NCBI GenBank assembly: GCA_045125935.1
Contig: JBGVNW010000029.1
Location: 1 to 28,080 of the forward strand
DNA length: 28,080 nt
Source of the DNA: CAG-877 sp045125935
GTDB taxonomy: Bacteria > Bacillota_I > Bacilli_A > RF39 > UBA660
Direction of reading: 5' to 3'
The first letter of the stretch is position 1. Each line of letters starts with the position of its first letter. Of this stretch, positions 7,766 through 14,948 are shown one piece after another. The notes beneath the pieces are model-generated. The model ran no database searches. It worked only from the letters and a program-made list of their open reading frames with translations, and was not told the origin of the DNA. A program made the position numbers and the translations under genes.

Positions 7766-9046
7766 TCAGTTTATTAAAGATTGAGTGTTCGAGTCTAAAG
7801 TTATGTAATATTGATTTTTTCGCAGTAATCCAAAAATCAATCTGACAAGTTTACGAGCAGATAAAACGAGCGCGCGTTTATGTTGATATTTAGTAACTTC
7901 TTTGTATTTAGAATCGTAATAATTCTTAATAAAAGGAAAATTCATTCTAATACAAGAAGCTGTGGCTTCAATTAGGTAATAGCGAAGATATTTGTTTGCA
8001 TGTTGAGAAAACTTTTTATCTTCTTTTTCAAATTTACCTGATTGAGTTCTATTCCAGTAAAGACCTGCATATTTAGCTAAATTAGAGTTATGTTTAAAAT
8101 ATTCGATTGAACCAATTTCAGCTAAAATACCAGCGGCATAAACTTTACCAATACCGCGAATAGAAAGTAAAGAATTGTAAGCATTAGAATCCAAACCACT
8201 AACTGTATCTAAAATTGCTTTATCAACTTGTTTAAGTTCATTTTCTAAAAATTTAATGGTATTTAAAGAAGAAGCAACAGCAATATTAATACCAGAATAA
8301 GCAGTTTGGTTTAATCGATAAGAAGAACGAATAGCTTTGTTAAGTAAATCAATCTTCTCATTTGGGTTTTTAGTTCGATTTTTCCCAACTTTAGAAATTA
8401 AATCTAACAAATTATCAACAGGAGTTTCAGCGATTTGATCTGGCGAGTCAAAGTTATCAAAAATAGCACAAGAAGTAGCACCGAATATATTAGAAAAAGG
8501 TTTGTTCTTCTTGTCAGCAATAATTAATCCTGAAAAAGATAAATAAATGTTATTCATAACATAAAGTTTTTCTTTAACGAGATTTTTAGAAATATGATAT
8601 CTTTGTCTTGTAAGACGTTGAAGGGCAATGTATTGTGAGCCACGAAAAGGATGCAAAGACTTAGTTCTACCAACTCTCACAAAGTCGGCAAGAATATAAG
8701 CATCAGATGAATCAGTCTTTTCAATATCTGAAAAACTGTCTTTATATTTAGCAAAGTCATGTGCATTAATTTGATAAACTTCAGTATTGAAATTATTAAG
8801 ATATTCATGAGATGAAAAGTAGCAAGCTAAATGAAAAGAATACATACCAGTAGCTTCACAAACAACGATGATTTTATCAAAATAGAATTTATCGTGAATA
8901 GTTTTAACTCTGTTAATAGCATCTTCACAACCATTAGGAGTATTGGGAAATTTCAAATTGAAGAACTTATGTTGATCGAAATTTAAAACACAAATTTGAT
9001 TTGATTGGAGTGAAACATCAACACCAATAAACAAAGAATTAGTCAT
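7766..9046 (-). CDS. IS110-family transposase (DEDD / Tnp_20)
   Basis: A 426-residue recombinase. The N-terminal RuvC-like DEDD domain shows FIGVDVSLQSNQ (first Asp), VVCEATGMYSFHL (Glu) and KTDSSDAYILADFVR (two Asp). The C-terminal Tnp_20 domain shows LLSIRGIGKVYAAGILAEIG and KYAGLYWNRTQSGKF, whose serine fits the catalytic serine of this family. The ORF is intact. I choose the ATG at 9046 (MTNSLFIGVDVS), eight bases after GGTGG; an in-frame start at 9094 has no ribosome site. In this family the noncoding region upstream of the transposase encodes a bridge RNA that picks donor and target sites. Confidence 0.93.
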   Translation of the reverse strand: MTNSLFIGVDVSLQSNQICVLNFDQHKFFNLKFPNTPNGCEDAINRVKTIHDKFYFDKIIVVCEATGMYSFHLACYFSSHEYLNNFNTEVYQINAHDFAKYKDSFSDIEKTDSSDAYILADFVRVGRTKSLHPFRGSQYIALQRLTRQRYHISKNLVKEKLYVMNNIYLSFSGLIIADKKNKPFSNIFGATSCAIFDNFDSPDQIAETPVDNLLDLISKVGKNRTKNPNEKIDLLNKAIRSSYRLNQTAYSGINIAVASSLNTIKFLENELKQVDKAILDTVSGLDSNAYNSLLSIRGIGKVYAAGILAEIGSIEYFKHNSNLAKYAGLYWNRTQSGKFEKEDKKFSQHANKYLRYYLIEATASCIRMNFPFIKNYYDSKYKEVTKYQHKRALVLSARKLVRLIFGLLRKNQYYITLDSNTQSLIN

Positions 9047-9099
9047 AGATATCACCACCTTTCTGATTGAATTTTTGTGAAATATAATTGGCAACGATA

Positions 9100-9300
9100 C
9101 ACTAGCTTATTAGTTGACAACAACCTCGTTATTAGAATACATATTTTCTATTAGGGATTTGGATACTGCGAACTAATAAGAAAATAGAAACAGCATCTGA
9201 GTTAGAAGAAATATGACTAATAAGAAGAGAAACAGTCTTTCTTTAGTAAACACCATAAGGGTTACAGGAGTGAGTCGAATAGATCTCAGTCAAAAATATT
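9100..9300 (-). ncRNA. Candidate IS110 bridge RNA region (boundaries uncertain)
   Basis: Noncoding DNA upstream of the transposase, where IS110-subgroup elements encode the bridge RNA. It can fold strongly: on the minus strand CTAATAAGAAAA (9173-9184) pairs with 9144-9154 (one bulge) around an 18-base loop. An alternative 10-bp pairing joins 9106-9115 with 9171-9180. ACTAATAAG occurs twice directly (9172-9180, 9216-9224) and once inverted (9106-9114). The loop 9155-9172 includes CGAACT, also present in the hairpin at the other end of the element (7761-7766), suggesting donor-end pairing. No family model could be run. Confidence 0.4.
9114..9143 (+). promoter_or_regulatory. Possible outward promoter in the IS110 end, facing lexA
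   Basis: Plus-strand TTGACA (9114-9119), an 18-bp spacer and TACATA (9138-9143). It points at lexA 290 bp downstream and could replace the promoter separated by the insertion. The -10 is imperfect. Confidence 0.3.
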
Positions 9301-9378
9301 TCAATAATATTTTAACACTAGAGTATCACAGCCAATAAATAAAATTGTTAGTAAAAACTAACTAAAAAGAATATTAAA

Positions 9379-9403
9379 TTGTAAGTCAAAATATAACTTA
9401 CAA
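9379..9403. repeat. Inverted repeat in the lexA leader
   Basis: TTGTAAGT (9379-9386) and ACTTACAA (9396-9403) form 8-bp arms with a nine-base spacer, just upstream of the lexA ribosome site (9416-9421). It does not resemble the LexA consensus. It might be an mRNA hairpin or another operator. Confidence 0.4.
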
Positions 9404-9429
9404 AATATATTATACGAGGAGTGATGTAT

Positions 9430-10047
9430 TTGGAAAAACTTACTACAAGACAAGAACATATCTTAGATGTAATAAAGAAATTAATTGCCAAAAATGGCTA
9501 CCCTCCAACAGTACGCGAGATTGGTGCTAAAGCAAAACTTTCATCTCCCGCAACAATTCACTTTCATTTAACTAAGTTGGAAGAAAAAGGATATATAAAA
9601 AAAGGTAACAGTAAAAATAGAACTATTGAAGTATTAGTTCCTAATGAATATATTGAAAAAGAAGAAAGTGTTATCGAGGTTCCACTACTTGGAAAAGTAA
9701 CAGCAGGAACTCCAATCGAAGCAATTGAAACACCAGATGAGTATTTTGCTCTACCAGCTTACTTAGTAAATTCTAAAAAAGAAATATTTACTTTAAAAGT
9801 AAGTGGCGAATCAATGATTAATGTTGGTATTTTCGATGGTGATATCTTAATCGTTGAAAGACAAAACACTGCTAGAAACGGTGACACAGTAGTCGCAATG
9901 AATAAAGATAATGAAGCTACAGTAAAAACTTTCTACAAAGAAAATGGCTACTTCAGACTCCAACCTGAAAATGATACAATGGAGCCAATTATTTTAAATG
10001 AAGTAACAATTCTTGGAAAAGCTGTAGGACTATATCGTAAATTTTAA
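9430..10047 (+). CDS. lexA: LexA SOS repressor
   Basis: Represses DNA-damage genes until RecA-stimulated self-cleavage. With the TTG at 9430 (MEKLTTRQEH) it has 205 residues, the same as B. subtilis LexA. The N-terminal winged helix-turn-helix spans about 1-65 (NGYPPTVREIG, LSSPATIHFHLTKLEEKGYI). The Ala92-Gly93 cleavage site is in KVTAGTP; the catalytic Ser128 is in VSGESM and Lys166 in ATVKTF. GAGGAG (9416-9421) fits the TTG with eight bases between; the in-frame GTG 9421 and ATG 9424 are too close. A terminator follows. An IS110 element lies upstream, so its current promoter is unclear. Its likely target in the window is the small membrane gene at 7372. Confidence 0.97.
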   Translation: MEKLTTRQEHILDVIKKLIAKNGYPPTVREIGAKAKLSSPATIHFHLTKLEEKGYIKKGNSKNRTIEVLVPNEYIEKEESVIEVPLLGKVTAGTPIEAIETPDEYFALPAYLVNSKKEIFTLKVSGESMINVGIFDGDILIVERQNTARNGDTVVAMNKDNEATVKTFYKENGYFRLQPENDTMEPIILNEVTILGKAVGLYRKF

Positions 10048-10052
10048 AAAAT

Positions 10053-10076
10053 AAGCGTAAATAAATACGCTTTTTT
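10053..10076 (+). terminator. Intrinsic terminator of lexA
   Basis: AAGCGTA (10053-10059) pairs with TACGCTT (10066-10072), followed by a T-run to 10076. Confidence 0.85.
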
Positions 10077-10084
10077 CATAGAAA

Positions 10085-10105
10085 TGTTATAATGGTATTG
10101 GTGAT
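10085..10105 (+). promoter_or_regulatory. Extended -10 and ribosome site for the 10111 gene
   Basis: TGTTATAAT (10085-10093) is an extended -10; GGTGAT (10100-10105) is the ribosome site five bases before the ATG. The transcript would begin almost at the ribosome site, giving a very short leader. Confidence 0.55.
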
Positions 10106-10110
10106 AATAA

Positions 10111-10503
10111 ATGGATACAAATAGTTTGATAATATTATTAATTGTAATTATAGTCTTTTTAATAGTTTTTATTCTAAAAAAGAGCACTCATAAAAGTGTT
10201 ACTAAAATAAGCGCTTCATCTCATGAAGAATTATTAGAAAAAATGAAACAGAATAATGTTTCTGAAGAAATGTTAAATGTTTTTGAAGATAAAATCACTA
10301 AAAACAATACCTTTAGTACTTATACAACAACTAGCACAACACATAAAGTAACGTATGTTAATGGACAAAAAGTAAGTGAAGAAAACAACACTACACACAA
10401 TAAAGTGGTACCTCTAACTAATTGTCCAAATTGTGGTGCCAAAATTAAAGATAGAAATAAAGATAATTGTGAATATTGCCACACTATATTAAAAACAAAA
10501 TAG
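10111..10503 (+). CDS. Membrane-anchored protein with C-terminal zinc ribbon
   Basis: I do not recognise a named family. The 130-residue protein has an N-terminal membrane segment (about 5-22, almost all Ile/Leu/Val), a short basic stretch, a helical part (EELLEKMKQNNVSEEML), a Thr-rich linker and a C-terminal zinc ribbon with CPNCGAK and CEYCHT (two CxxC pairs about 14 residues apart). The charge pattern after the segment (KKSTHK) suggests that the zinc ribbon faces the cytoplasm. It has its own extended -10 after the lexA terminator, and shares a bidirectional terminator with tcdA. A membrane-tethered scaffold or regulator is possible, but no function can be assigned. Confidence 0.8.
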   Translation: MDTNSLIILLIVIIVFLIVFILKKSTHKSVTKISASSHEELLEKMKQNNVSEEMLNVFEDKITKNNTFSTYTTTSTTHKVTYVNGQKVSEENNTTHNKVVPLTNCPNCGAKIKDRNKDNCEYCHTILKTK

Positions 10504-10526
10504 CATTCAAACGAATGCTATTTTTT
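10497..10526. terminator. Bidirectional terminator between 10111 gene and tcdA
   Basis: Arms 10497-10508 and 10513-10524 (12 bp) around AAAC, with T-runs in both directions. The TAG stops of both convergent genes (10501-10503 plus, 10518-10520 minus) lie inside the stem, one in each arm. Confidence 0.85.
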
Positions 10527-11201
10527 AATTAAATCACAAACTACATACCCAGCAATAACTAGTCCAGCTGCACTTGGTACAAAAGCACTTGATCCAGGCG
10601 TAGACTCCCCTGTTTTAATTGGTACTTCTCTCGAAGATAAAACCATAACCTTATCATTTATTTTCTTATCTTTAATATACTTTCTCATGATTCTTGCCAA
10701 TGGATCATTATTAGTTTTTCTGATATCAACAATTTCAAGTTTAGTAGGATCAAGTTTATTACCTGTTCCCATACATGAAATAAACTTAATTTTATTCTTA
10801 AGACACTTATCAATAACTGCCTTCTTCGTTCTAACAGTATCACAAGCATCCACAAAATAATCCAAATTAAATTCAAATAATTCATCTAAATTACTATCAT
10901 CTATAAATTTATCAATTTTTATAACTTCACAATTACTATTTATATCTTTTAATCGTTTTTCTAAAACATCTACTTTTTTTAATCCAATAGTAGACTCTAA
11001 CGCAATAATTTGTCTATTAATATTACTCTCATCTATTTTATCAAAGTCAACAATAATAATACGACCAATATTACTTCTAACTAAAGCCTCACAAACATAT
11101 CCGCCTACTCCACCACATCCTAAAACAAGCACAGTTTTATTATGTAATGCTTCAACTACCTCTTCACTGATAATTTTACTTAGTCTTGAAAATTTAGGCA
11201 A
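10518..11201 (-). CDS. tcdA: tRNA threonylcarbamoyladenosine dehydratase (TcdA)
   Basis: An E1/ThiF-fold enzyme that uses ATP to cyclise t6A37 to ct6A in tRNAs reading ANN codons. At 227 residues it has the family's usual core length. Visible are the nucleotide loop VLVLGCGGVGGY (about 25-35), Asp52 and Asp54 of IIIVDFDKID, NINRQ (about 60-64), FVDACDTVRTK, and the C-terminal GESTPGSSAFVPSAAGLVIA. Only a TTG start (11201) is available, about ten bases after GGGAG. It overlaps the end of the upstream hypothetical gene by eight bases, so the two are probably translated from one mRNA. TcdA lies close to the hisS-aspS region in Bacillus too, as far as I recall. Confidence 0.92.
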   Translation of the reverse strand: MPKFSRLSKIISEEVVEALHNKTVLVLGCGGVGGYVCEALVRSNIGRIIIVDFDKIDESNINRQIIALESTIGLKKVDVLEKRLKDINSNCEVIKIDKFIDDSNLDELFEFNLDYFVDACDTVRTKKAVIDKCLKNKIKFISCMGTGNKLDPTKLEIVDIRKTNNDPLARIMRKYIKDKKINDKVMVLSSREVPIKTGESTPGSSAFVPSAAGLVIAGYVVCDLIKK

Positions 11202-12012
11202 CTTGACTCAACTCCCTTTCAGTAGTCTTAATTAATTGAACATTATTTCTTTTCTTCTGAGAAGAAGACTGAATAAGATTAAATGATCTATCATATACCA
11301 TCTTACATACATAAGACATTTTCCCGTAAATATCACAATTATCTAAAGCCATATTATAATAATTTCTTAAACTCTTAGTATCTTTAGAATTAATTCTATC
11401 AAAAGATGAAAGCATATCAACAAGCGCCTCTTCTGAAATAGATGCTTCACTAACAACTACAAAGTCAAACATAGTAATCAAATCAAGCATTTGAAGCATT
11501 GGAATTAACCCCTCTTCTTGAAACATATTCATCCAATAACTTCGATCATAAACATTTGATACAATTTTTCGCATCTTCCCAACATTCTCATCTGAAAATA
11601 TCTCATCAAAACCAATTTTTTTCAATGAAAGATATTTACTCTTTAAAACCCCCGGAGTCTCTTTCTGCATATCTAAAAGCACCTTACTATAAAGGCTATC
11701 AAAAACATCATTAATCTTAGCTGGCGGTATTTCAACATCATATACATCGCAAACTTCAGAATTTATTGCTCTTTTAGTAGTAACTGAAAACTTTTTATTT
11801 TGACTATTAAGATTAGTCCTTATAAAATCAACCATTGTTTTAGAATTATCTCCCTCATAAAAGTATGATTTCGAAAATGGTCTTCCATTAACTATAATAT
11901 CACTTTCTATAACTTCAGAAATACTAACTCCTGTTTTGGCTTTTTCAGCACTCTTTAATGTCACCTGTACATTTAAAATTCTATTTTTATTTACAATTGG
12001 TAATACTAACAA
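11194..12012 (-). CDS. Hypothetical protein upstream of tcdA
   Basis: Not recognised. About 272 residues with no membrane segment or signal peptide. The N-terminal half is beta-like (LPIVNKNRILNVQVTLKSAEKAK, with GVSISEVIESDIIVNGRPFS); the C-terminal half is mostly helical (YNMALDNCDIYGKMSYVCKMVYDRS). I prefer the TTG at 12012, five bases after GAGGTGG; the GTG at 12021 is part of that ribosome site. A promoter with TTGTTT-17-TATAAT stands just upstream, and tcdA follows with an eight-base overlap. The translational coupling hints at a role linked to tRNA modification, but this is only context. Confidence 0.75.
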   Translation of the reverse strand: MLVLPIVNKNRILNVQVTLKSAEKAKTGVSISEVIESDIIVNGRPFSKSYFYEGDNSKTMVDFIRTNLNSQNKKFSVTTKRAINSEVCDVYDVEIPPAKINDVFDSLYSKVLLDMQKETPGVLKSKYLSLKKIGFDEIFSDENVGKMRKIVSNVYDRSYWMNMFQEEGLIPMLQMLDLITMFDFVVVSEASISEEALVDMLSSFDRINSKDTKSLRNYYNMALDNCDIYGKMSYVCKMVYDRSFNLIQSSSQKKRNNVQLIKTTERELSQVA

Positions 12013-12040
12013 CTTAACCACCTCATACTTATAGGCCTAT

Positions 12041-12069
12041 ATTATATCATGAACTATTTTTTTAAACAA
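12041..12069 (-). promoter_or_regulatory. Promoter of the hypothetical gene-tcdA operon
   Basis: Minus-strand TTGTTT (12064-12069), a 17-bp spacer and TATAAT (12041-12046). It lies between the T-run of the upstream RNA gene and the coding region, so the RNA is not the leader of this operon. Confidence 0.65.
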
Positions 12070-12071
12070 CA

Positions 12072-12252
12072 AAAAAAGTCAGACTAGAGCGTCCTAACAA
12101 ACGATAAAACCAGTCATCAGACTAGGTGGGTGTCCTTACGTTATCTTTAGGATTCTTATATAAATATAAGCCTTCAACACCGATAACTGATCAAAACTCC
12201 CTTATCGTTATTTTAGTCGGTTTTAAAAGTGTCGGTTTCGCATCTCTCTGAC
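12072..12252 (-). ncRNA. ssrS: Structured RNA, probably 6S RNA
   Basis: A gene-free stretch on the minus strand with its own promoter (12259-12288) and a T-run (12078-12072). The predicted RNA is about 180 nt. Its ends pair (GTCAGA at the 5' end with TCTGAC before the T-run, then GA/TC and GCG/CGC), followed by a large 5' bubble and an inner 8-bp stem AACGATAA/TTATCGTT. Other helices: CTTATA/TATAAG hairpin, and CTAGTC/GACTGG with a four-base loop on the 3' side. A rod closed by its ends, with a central bubble and about 180 nt, fits 6S RNA, which binds sigma-A RNA polymerase. Position near tcdA and aspS also fits Bacillus as I recall. SRP, tmRNA and RNase P hallmarks are absent. AAACCGAC occurs twice, 15 bases apart, in the bubble. 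Confidence 0.6.
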
Positions 12253-12258
12253 AACTTA

Positions 12259-12288
12259 ATTATAACACACACCATTTCTAATACACAA
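12259..12288 (-). promoter_or_regulatory. Promoter of the structured RNA
   Basis: Minus-strand TTGTGT (12283-12288), an 18-bp spacer and TATAAT (12259-12264) preceded by TGT, an extended -10. Predicted start near 12252. Confidence 0.65.
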
Positions 12289-12339
12289 GTTTTTTCACTA
12301 AATTGACATCTAATCATACACTATCATAGGTGAATGTAT

Positions 12340-13095
12340 ATGTATTTCAATACTAAAAATTTGTCAATCTATTATGAAAAATACGGAAATAAAGAAAAAA
12401 CTATATTAATCCTCCCAGGCTGGGGCAATACACGAGAAACGTTTAAAAATATAATTGAATATTTTAAAAACACTCATACTATCTATATCTTTGACTACCC
12501 AGGATTCGGGAACAGTAAATTTCCCAATAATGAACTTACAATTTATGACTATGCTGAAATAATCAAAAATTTTATGCAAGAACTAAAAATAAAGAATCCT
12601 ATCATTATAGCCCATTCTTTTGGTGGAAGAATCGCAACACTTTTAACAGCCCACTATAAAATAAAAATAGATAAAATGGTTTTAATTGATATTGCCGGTA
12701 TTAAACCAAAGAAAACAATTAAACAAAAACTAAAAGAAAAATTATATAAATTCTTAAAAAAACTAACAAGTAAACTTAAAAACAAAGAAAAGTATCACCA
12801 AAAATTAATTAATATATTTGGTTCTAAAGATTATCAAACGCTATCTAAAGGAATGCATCAAACATTTAAAAATATTATTAATGAAGATCTAACTGCATAC
12901 TTCTCTCTAATCACTAGTGAATGTTTAATTCTTTGGGGAAACTTAGATGATGCAACACCACTAAAAGATGCCTATAAAATTAAAAAATTAATAAAAGAAT
13001 CAGAATTAATAATATTCCCTAACGGAAATCATTTCCCATATCTTCAATATCCACTTCTTATAAATAAAATTATTTATGAATTCATAAAAATATAA
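12340..13095 (+). CDS. Alpha/beta hydrolase
   Basis: A 251-residue cytoplasmic hydrolase of unknown substrate. It shows the oxyanion-loop LPGWGNTRETF (about 25-35), FDYPGFGNS, the nucleophile elbow AHSFGG (Ser93), the acid in LWGNLDDATP (Asp203 or Asp204) and His231 in GNHFPYL, so the triad is complete. A Lys-rich helical cap lies at about 121-155. The ATG at 12340 is six bases after AGGTGA; the ATG at 12334 directly abuts that site. TTGACA at 12303-12308 may be its -35, but I see no well-spaced -10. The gene stands alone, divergent from the RNA gene, and ends in a shared terminator. It is similar to hydrolases such as MhpC or BioH in motif order only. Confidence 0.88.
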   Translation: MYFNTKNLSIYYEKYGNKEKTILILPGWGNTRETFKNIIEYFKNTHTIYIFDYPGFGNSKFPNNELTIYDYAEIIKNFMQELKIKNPIIIAHSFGGRIATLLTAHYKIKIDKMVLIDIAGIKPKKTIKQKLKEKLYKFLKKLTSKLKNKEKYHQKLINIFGSKDYQTLSKGMHQTFKNIINEDLTAYFSLITSECLILWGNLDDATPLKDAYKIKKLIKESELIIFPNGNHFPYLQYPLLINKIIYEFIKI

Positions 13096-13100
13096 TAAAA

Positions 13101-13131
13101 AAAGAATATGTTACTTTAACATACTCTTTTT
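13101..13131. terminator. Bidirectional terminator between hydrolase and 13132 gene
   Basis: AAAGA-TATGTTA (13101-13113, one mismatch) pairs with 13117-13129 around CTT, with T-runs both ways. Confidence 0.8.
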
Positions 13132-14835
13132 CTATGAATTAATAGCTAAAGATGACATATTAACTAAAGGCACTCCACTCTTTACAAACTGAATTTTTTC
13201 GTCTTTCAAAACTTCTCCAACTCCATCTGTAATATCCTCAGTAATTACATCCATCATATCATCAACCATAACATTTTTATCAGCAAAACCATTAATTACA
13301 CATAACATTTTCTGGTCCATATCATCACCTCTAAACTTATCTGCTAGATATGAACCTACTGAATAAGAAACAAGTTGTGTATCACATTGTAGTCTAGGTG
13401 CTTGTAAAAGTAGTTCTGCACAAGATATTGCATACTCTTCATTACAAGATACAAAAGCATAAGGTAAAGTTGTACCTAAATCTTTAATATTATCACTACT
13501 AATTTTACCATACTTATCTTTTCTATATAATAAATCCATCAATTGAAATGTATCATTACAATAATTATTTACTACCACATTTACTTTTCTAAGTTTCCAT
13601 CTAGACAAAATCTCATCTGCCGAAAAGCCACTTTTTATCAGCCAATCACAAGTCCTCACCCCATAATAAGTTGAAACAATATCATCTATATATGATTCAT
13701 TTTCTTTTCTACCAACCTTAGTAGAAACAACATAATAATACATAAATTGAGAAACTAAAGAAATTGTATCCAAAACAGTCCCAGTAACAGGAATACTAAC
13801 ACGTGCTCTACTCTTTAAACTATTATCATCACTTATCTCTTTTCTTCTATCAACAGAAGCTTCTTCTGGATACAATAATAATATTTCTTTTTTAGTAAGA
13901 CCCTCTTCAAATACTTCATTAAATTTACCCGTAGGATCAAAATCTTTTAATATAGCTCTAACTAAATTTAAAGTACTATTTCTCTCAATTCTTTGAGGAA
14001 CATAGGAACTTCCCCTTAAAAATAACATTTTTTCAGCACTATCACTAAAAAAATCTTTCATCGCAACATTTAATAAATTGATATGTTTTGACATAAACTC
14101 AGGAACATAATCGGAAGACTCCAAAATACTATTTATTATCTTAATACAATTTCTTTTAATATAATACTCTCTAGCCTCATCAATACTATCAGTGGTTAAT
14201 AGTTTTTTCAAACATTCATATTCACGTTCTAAAAGAAATAAATTTCCTAAGCAAGAAAAACGAGCTCTTTCATCATCATCACCTAAATTTAAATAAAAAC
14301 GGTAATTAGGTACAATAGATACAGATTCATTTGCTTCTAAAGTAGAAAGTATTTTCATAACTAATGAGTCCCTATATTCTTCAGAAACAGAATAATTATC
14401 CATAAATGCTACTAAAAAGTCATTCAAAGAATAAGAAAAATCACTAGTAAAATTTTCAACAGTAAAGACACGCTCAGAAAACACAGAACTAGAATCCACT
14501 ACAATCTTATCAAAATCTGTTAAAAACACTTTAAAAAAGTCAGCATGCTTTTCAATAATATCCTTAATATCTTCCGCAACACCTGAAGCAAATGAACTAT
14601 GGTATTCTATAGGAATTATACTAGTTTCTAAAACTCCATCAACGTCTTTTACCTCATATATCTTTTCAATAGATCCATGACTATCATATTTAACTGGAAC
14701 AATTTTATCACAGCCATTGAATTTCTCCGGATAAACAGCTGATAAATATACATAATCATTCGCATCAGAAAACTTACTTTGCAACTTCCTATTTATAAAA
14801 TAGTATTGCAATATCGAACCTACCCTCCTATTCAT
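13132..14835 (-). CDS. Hypothetical 567-residue protein
   Basis: Not recognised. A mainly helical, apparently soluble protein without signal peptide or clear membrane segment. Visible stretches include PVKYDSHGSIEKIYEV near the N-terminus, a central helical region (ERARFSCLGNLFLLEREYECLKK) and a C-terminal acidic part (MMDVITEDITDGVGEVLKDE). No catalytic motif stands out. I choose the ATG at 14835, six bases after AGGTG; the GTG at 14844 lies within that site. It has a good promoter (TTTACA-17-TATAAT) and terminators on both sides, so it is a single-gene transcript. Codon use resembles the neighbours. It may be lineage-specific. Confidence 0.75.
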   Translation of the reverse strand: MNRRVGSILQYYFINRKLQSKFSDANDYVYLSAVYPEKFNGCDKIVPVKYDSHGSIEKIYEVKDVDGVLETSIIPIEYHSSFASGVAEDIKDIIEKHADFFKVFLTDFDKIVVDSSSVFSERVFTVENFTSDFSYSLNDFLVAFMDNYSVSEEYRDSLVMKILSTLEANESVSIVPNYRFYLNLGDDDERARFSCLGNLFLLEREYECLKKLLTTDSIDEAREYYIKRNCIKIINSILESSDYVPEFMSKHINLLNVAMKDFFSDSAEKMLFLRGSSYVPQRIERNSTLNLVRAILKDFDPTGKFNEVFEEGLTKKEILLLYPEEASVDRRKEISDDNSLKSRARVSIPVTGTVLDTISLVSQFMYYYVVSTKVGRKENESYIDDIVSTYYGVRTCDWLIKSGFSADEILSRWKLRKVNVVVNNYCNDTFQLMDLLYRKDKYGKISSDNIKDLGTTLPYAFVSCNEEYAISCAELLLQAPRLQCDTQLVSYSVGSYLADKFRGDDMDQKMLCVINGFADKNVMVDDMMDVITEDITDGVGEVLKDEKIQFVKSGVPLVNMSSLAINS

Positions 14836-14865
14836 AATAATCACCTAACCCCTTAGTTGTCGCAT

Positions 14866-14894
14866 ATTATACCATAAAACCTAGCATTTGTAAA
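14866..14894 (-). promoter_or_regulatory. Promoter of the 13132 gene
   Basis: Minus-strand TTTACA (14889-14894), 17-bp spacer, TATAAT (14866-14871) with TGG before it. Confidence 0.7.
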
Positions 14895-14917
14895 GATTTG
14901 GCCAATTTTAGCGCAAA

Positions 14918-14940
14918 CAAAAAAGGACCCATCAAGGTCC
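14918..14940 (-). terminator. Terminator after the 14949 gene
   Basis: On the minus strand GGACC (14936-14940) and GGTCC (14925-14929) form a GC-rich stem with T-rich DNA after it (14924-14919). Confidence 0.75.
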
Positions 14941-14948
14941 AAAAGCAT

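Larger units (their letters stand above)
7637..9385 (-). mobile_element. IS110-family element (ends approximate)
   Basis: An intact IS110-type transposase with about 330 bp of noncoding DNA upstream and about 110-130 bp downstream. Elements of this family usually lack terminal inverted repeats, so the ends are uncertain. I place them using a 12-bp direct repeat TTAAATTGTAAG at 7625-7636 and 9374-9385: joining these restores a short leader between the 7596-7624 promoter and the lexA ribosome site. The downstream side carries hairpins at 7745-7766 (AGTTCGTTA arms, overlapping the transposase stop), GCTAA/TTAGC near 7715 and GGGAG/CTCCC near 7670-7692. Confidence 0.65.

Noticed and set aside
10685..10885. 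66-codon minus-strand frame inside tcdA
   Set aside because: Shadow of tcdA in another frame; no ribosome site.
11499..11714. 71-codon plus-strand frame
   Set aside because: Antisense shadow of the 11194 gene.
12072..12252. Riboswitch leader for the hypothetical gene-tcdA operon
   Set aside because: A T-run ends the RNA and the operon has a separate promoter (12041-12069).
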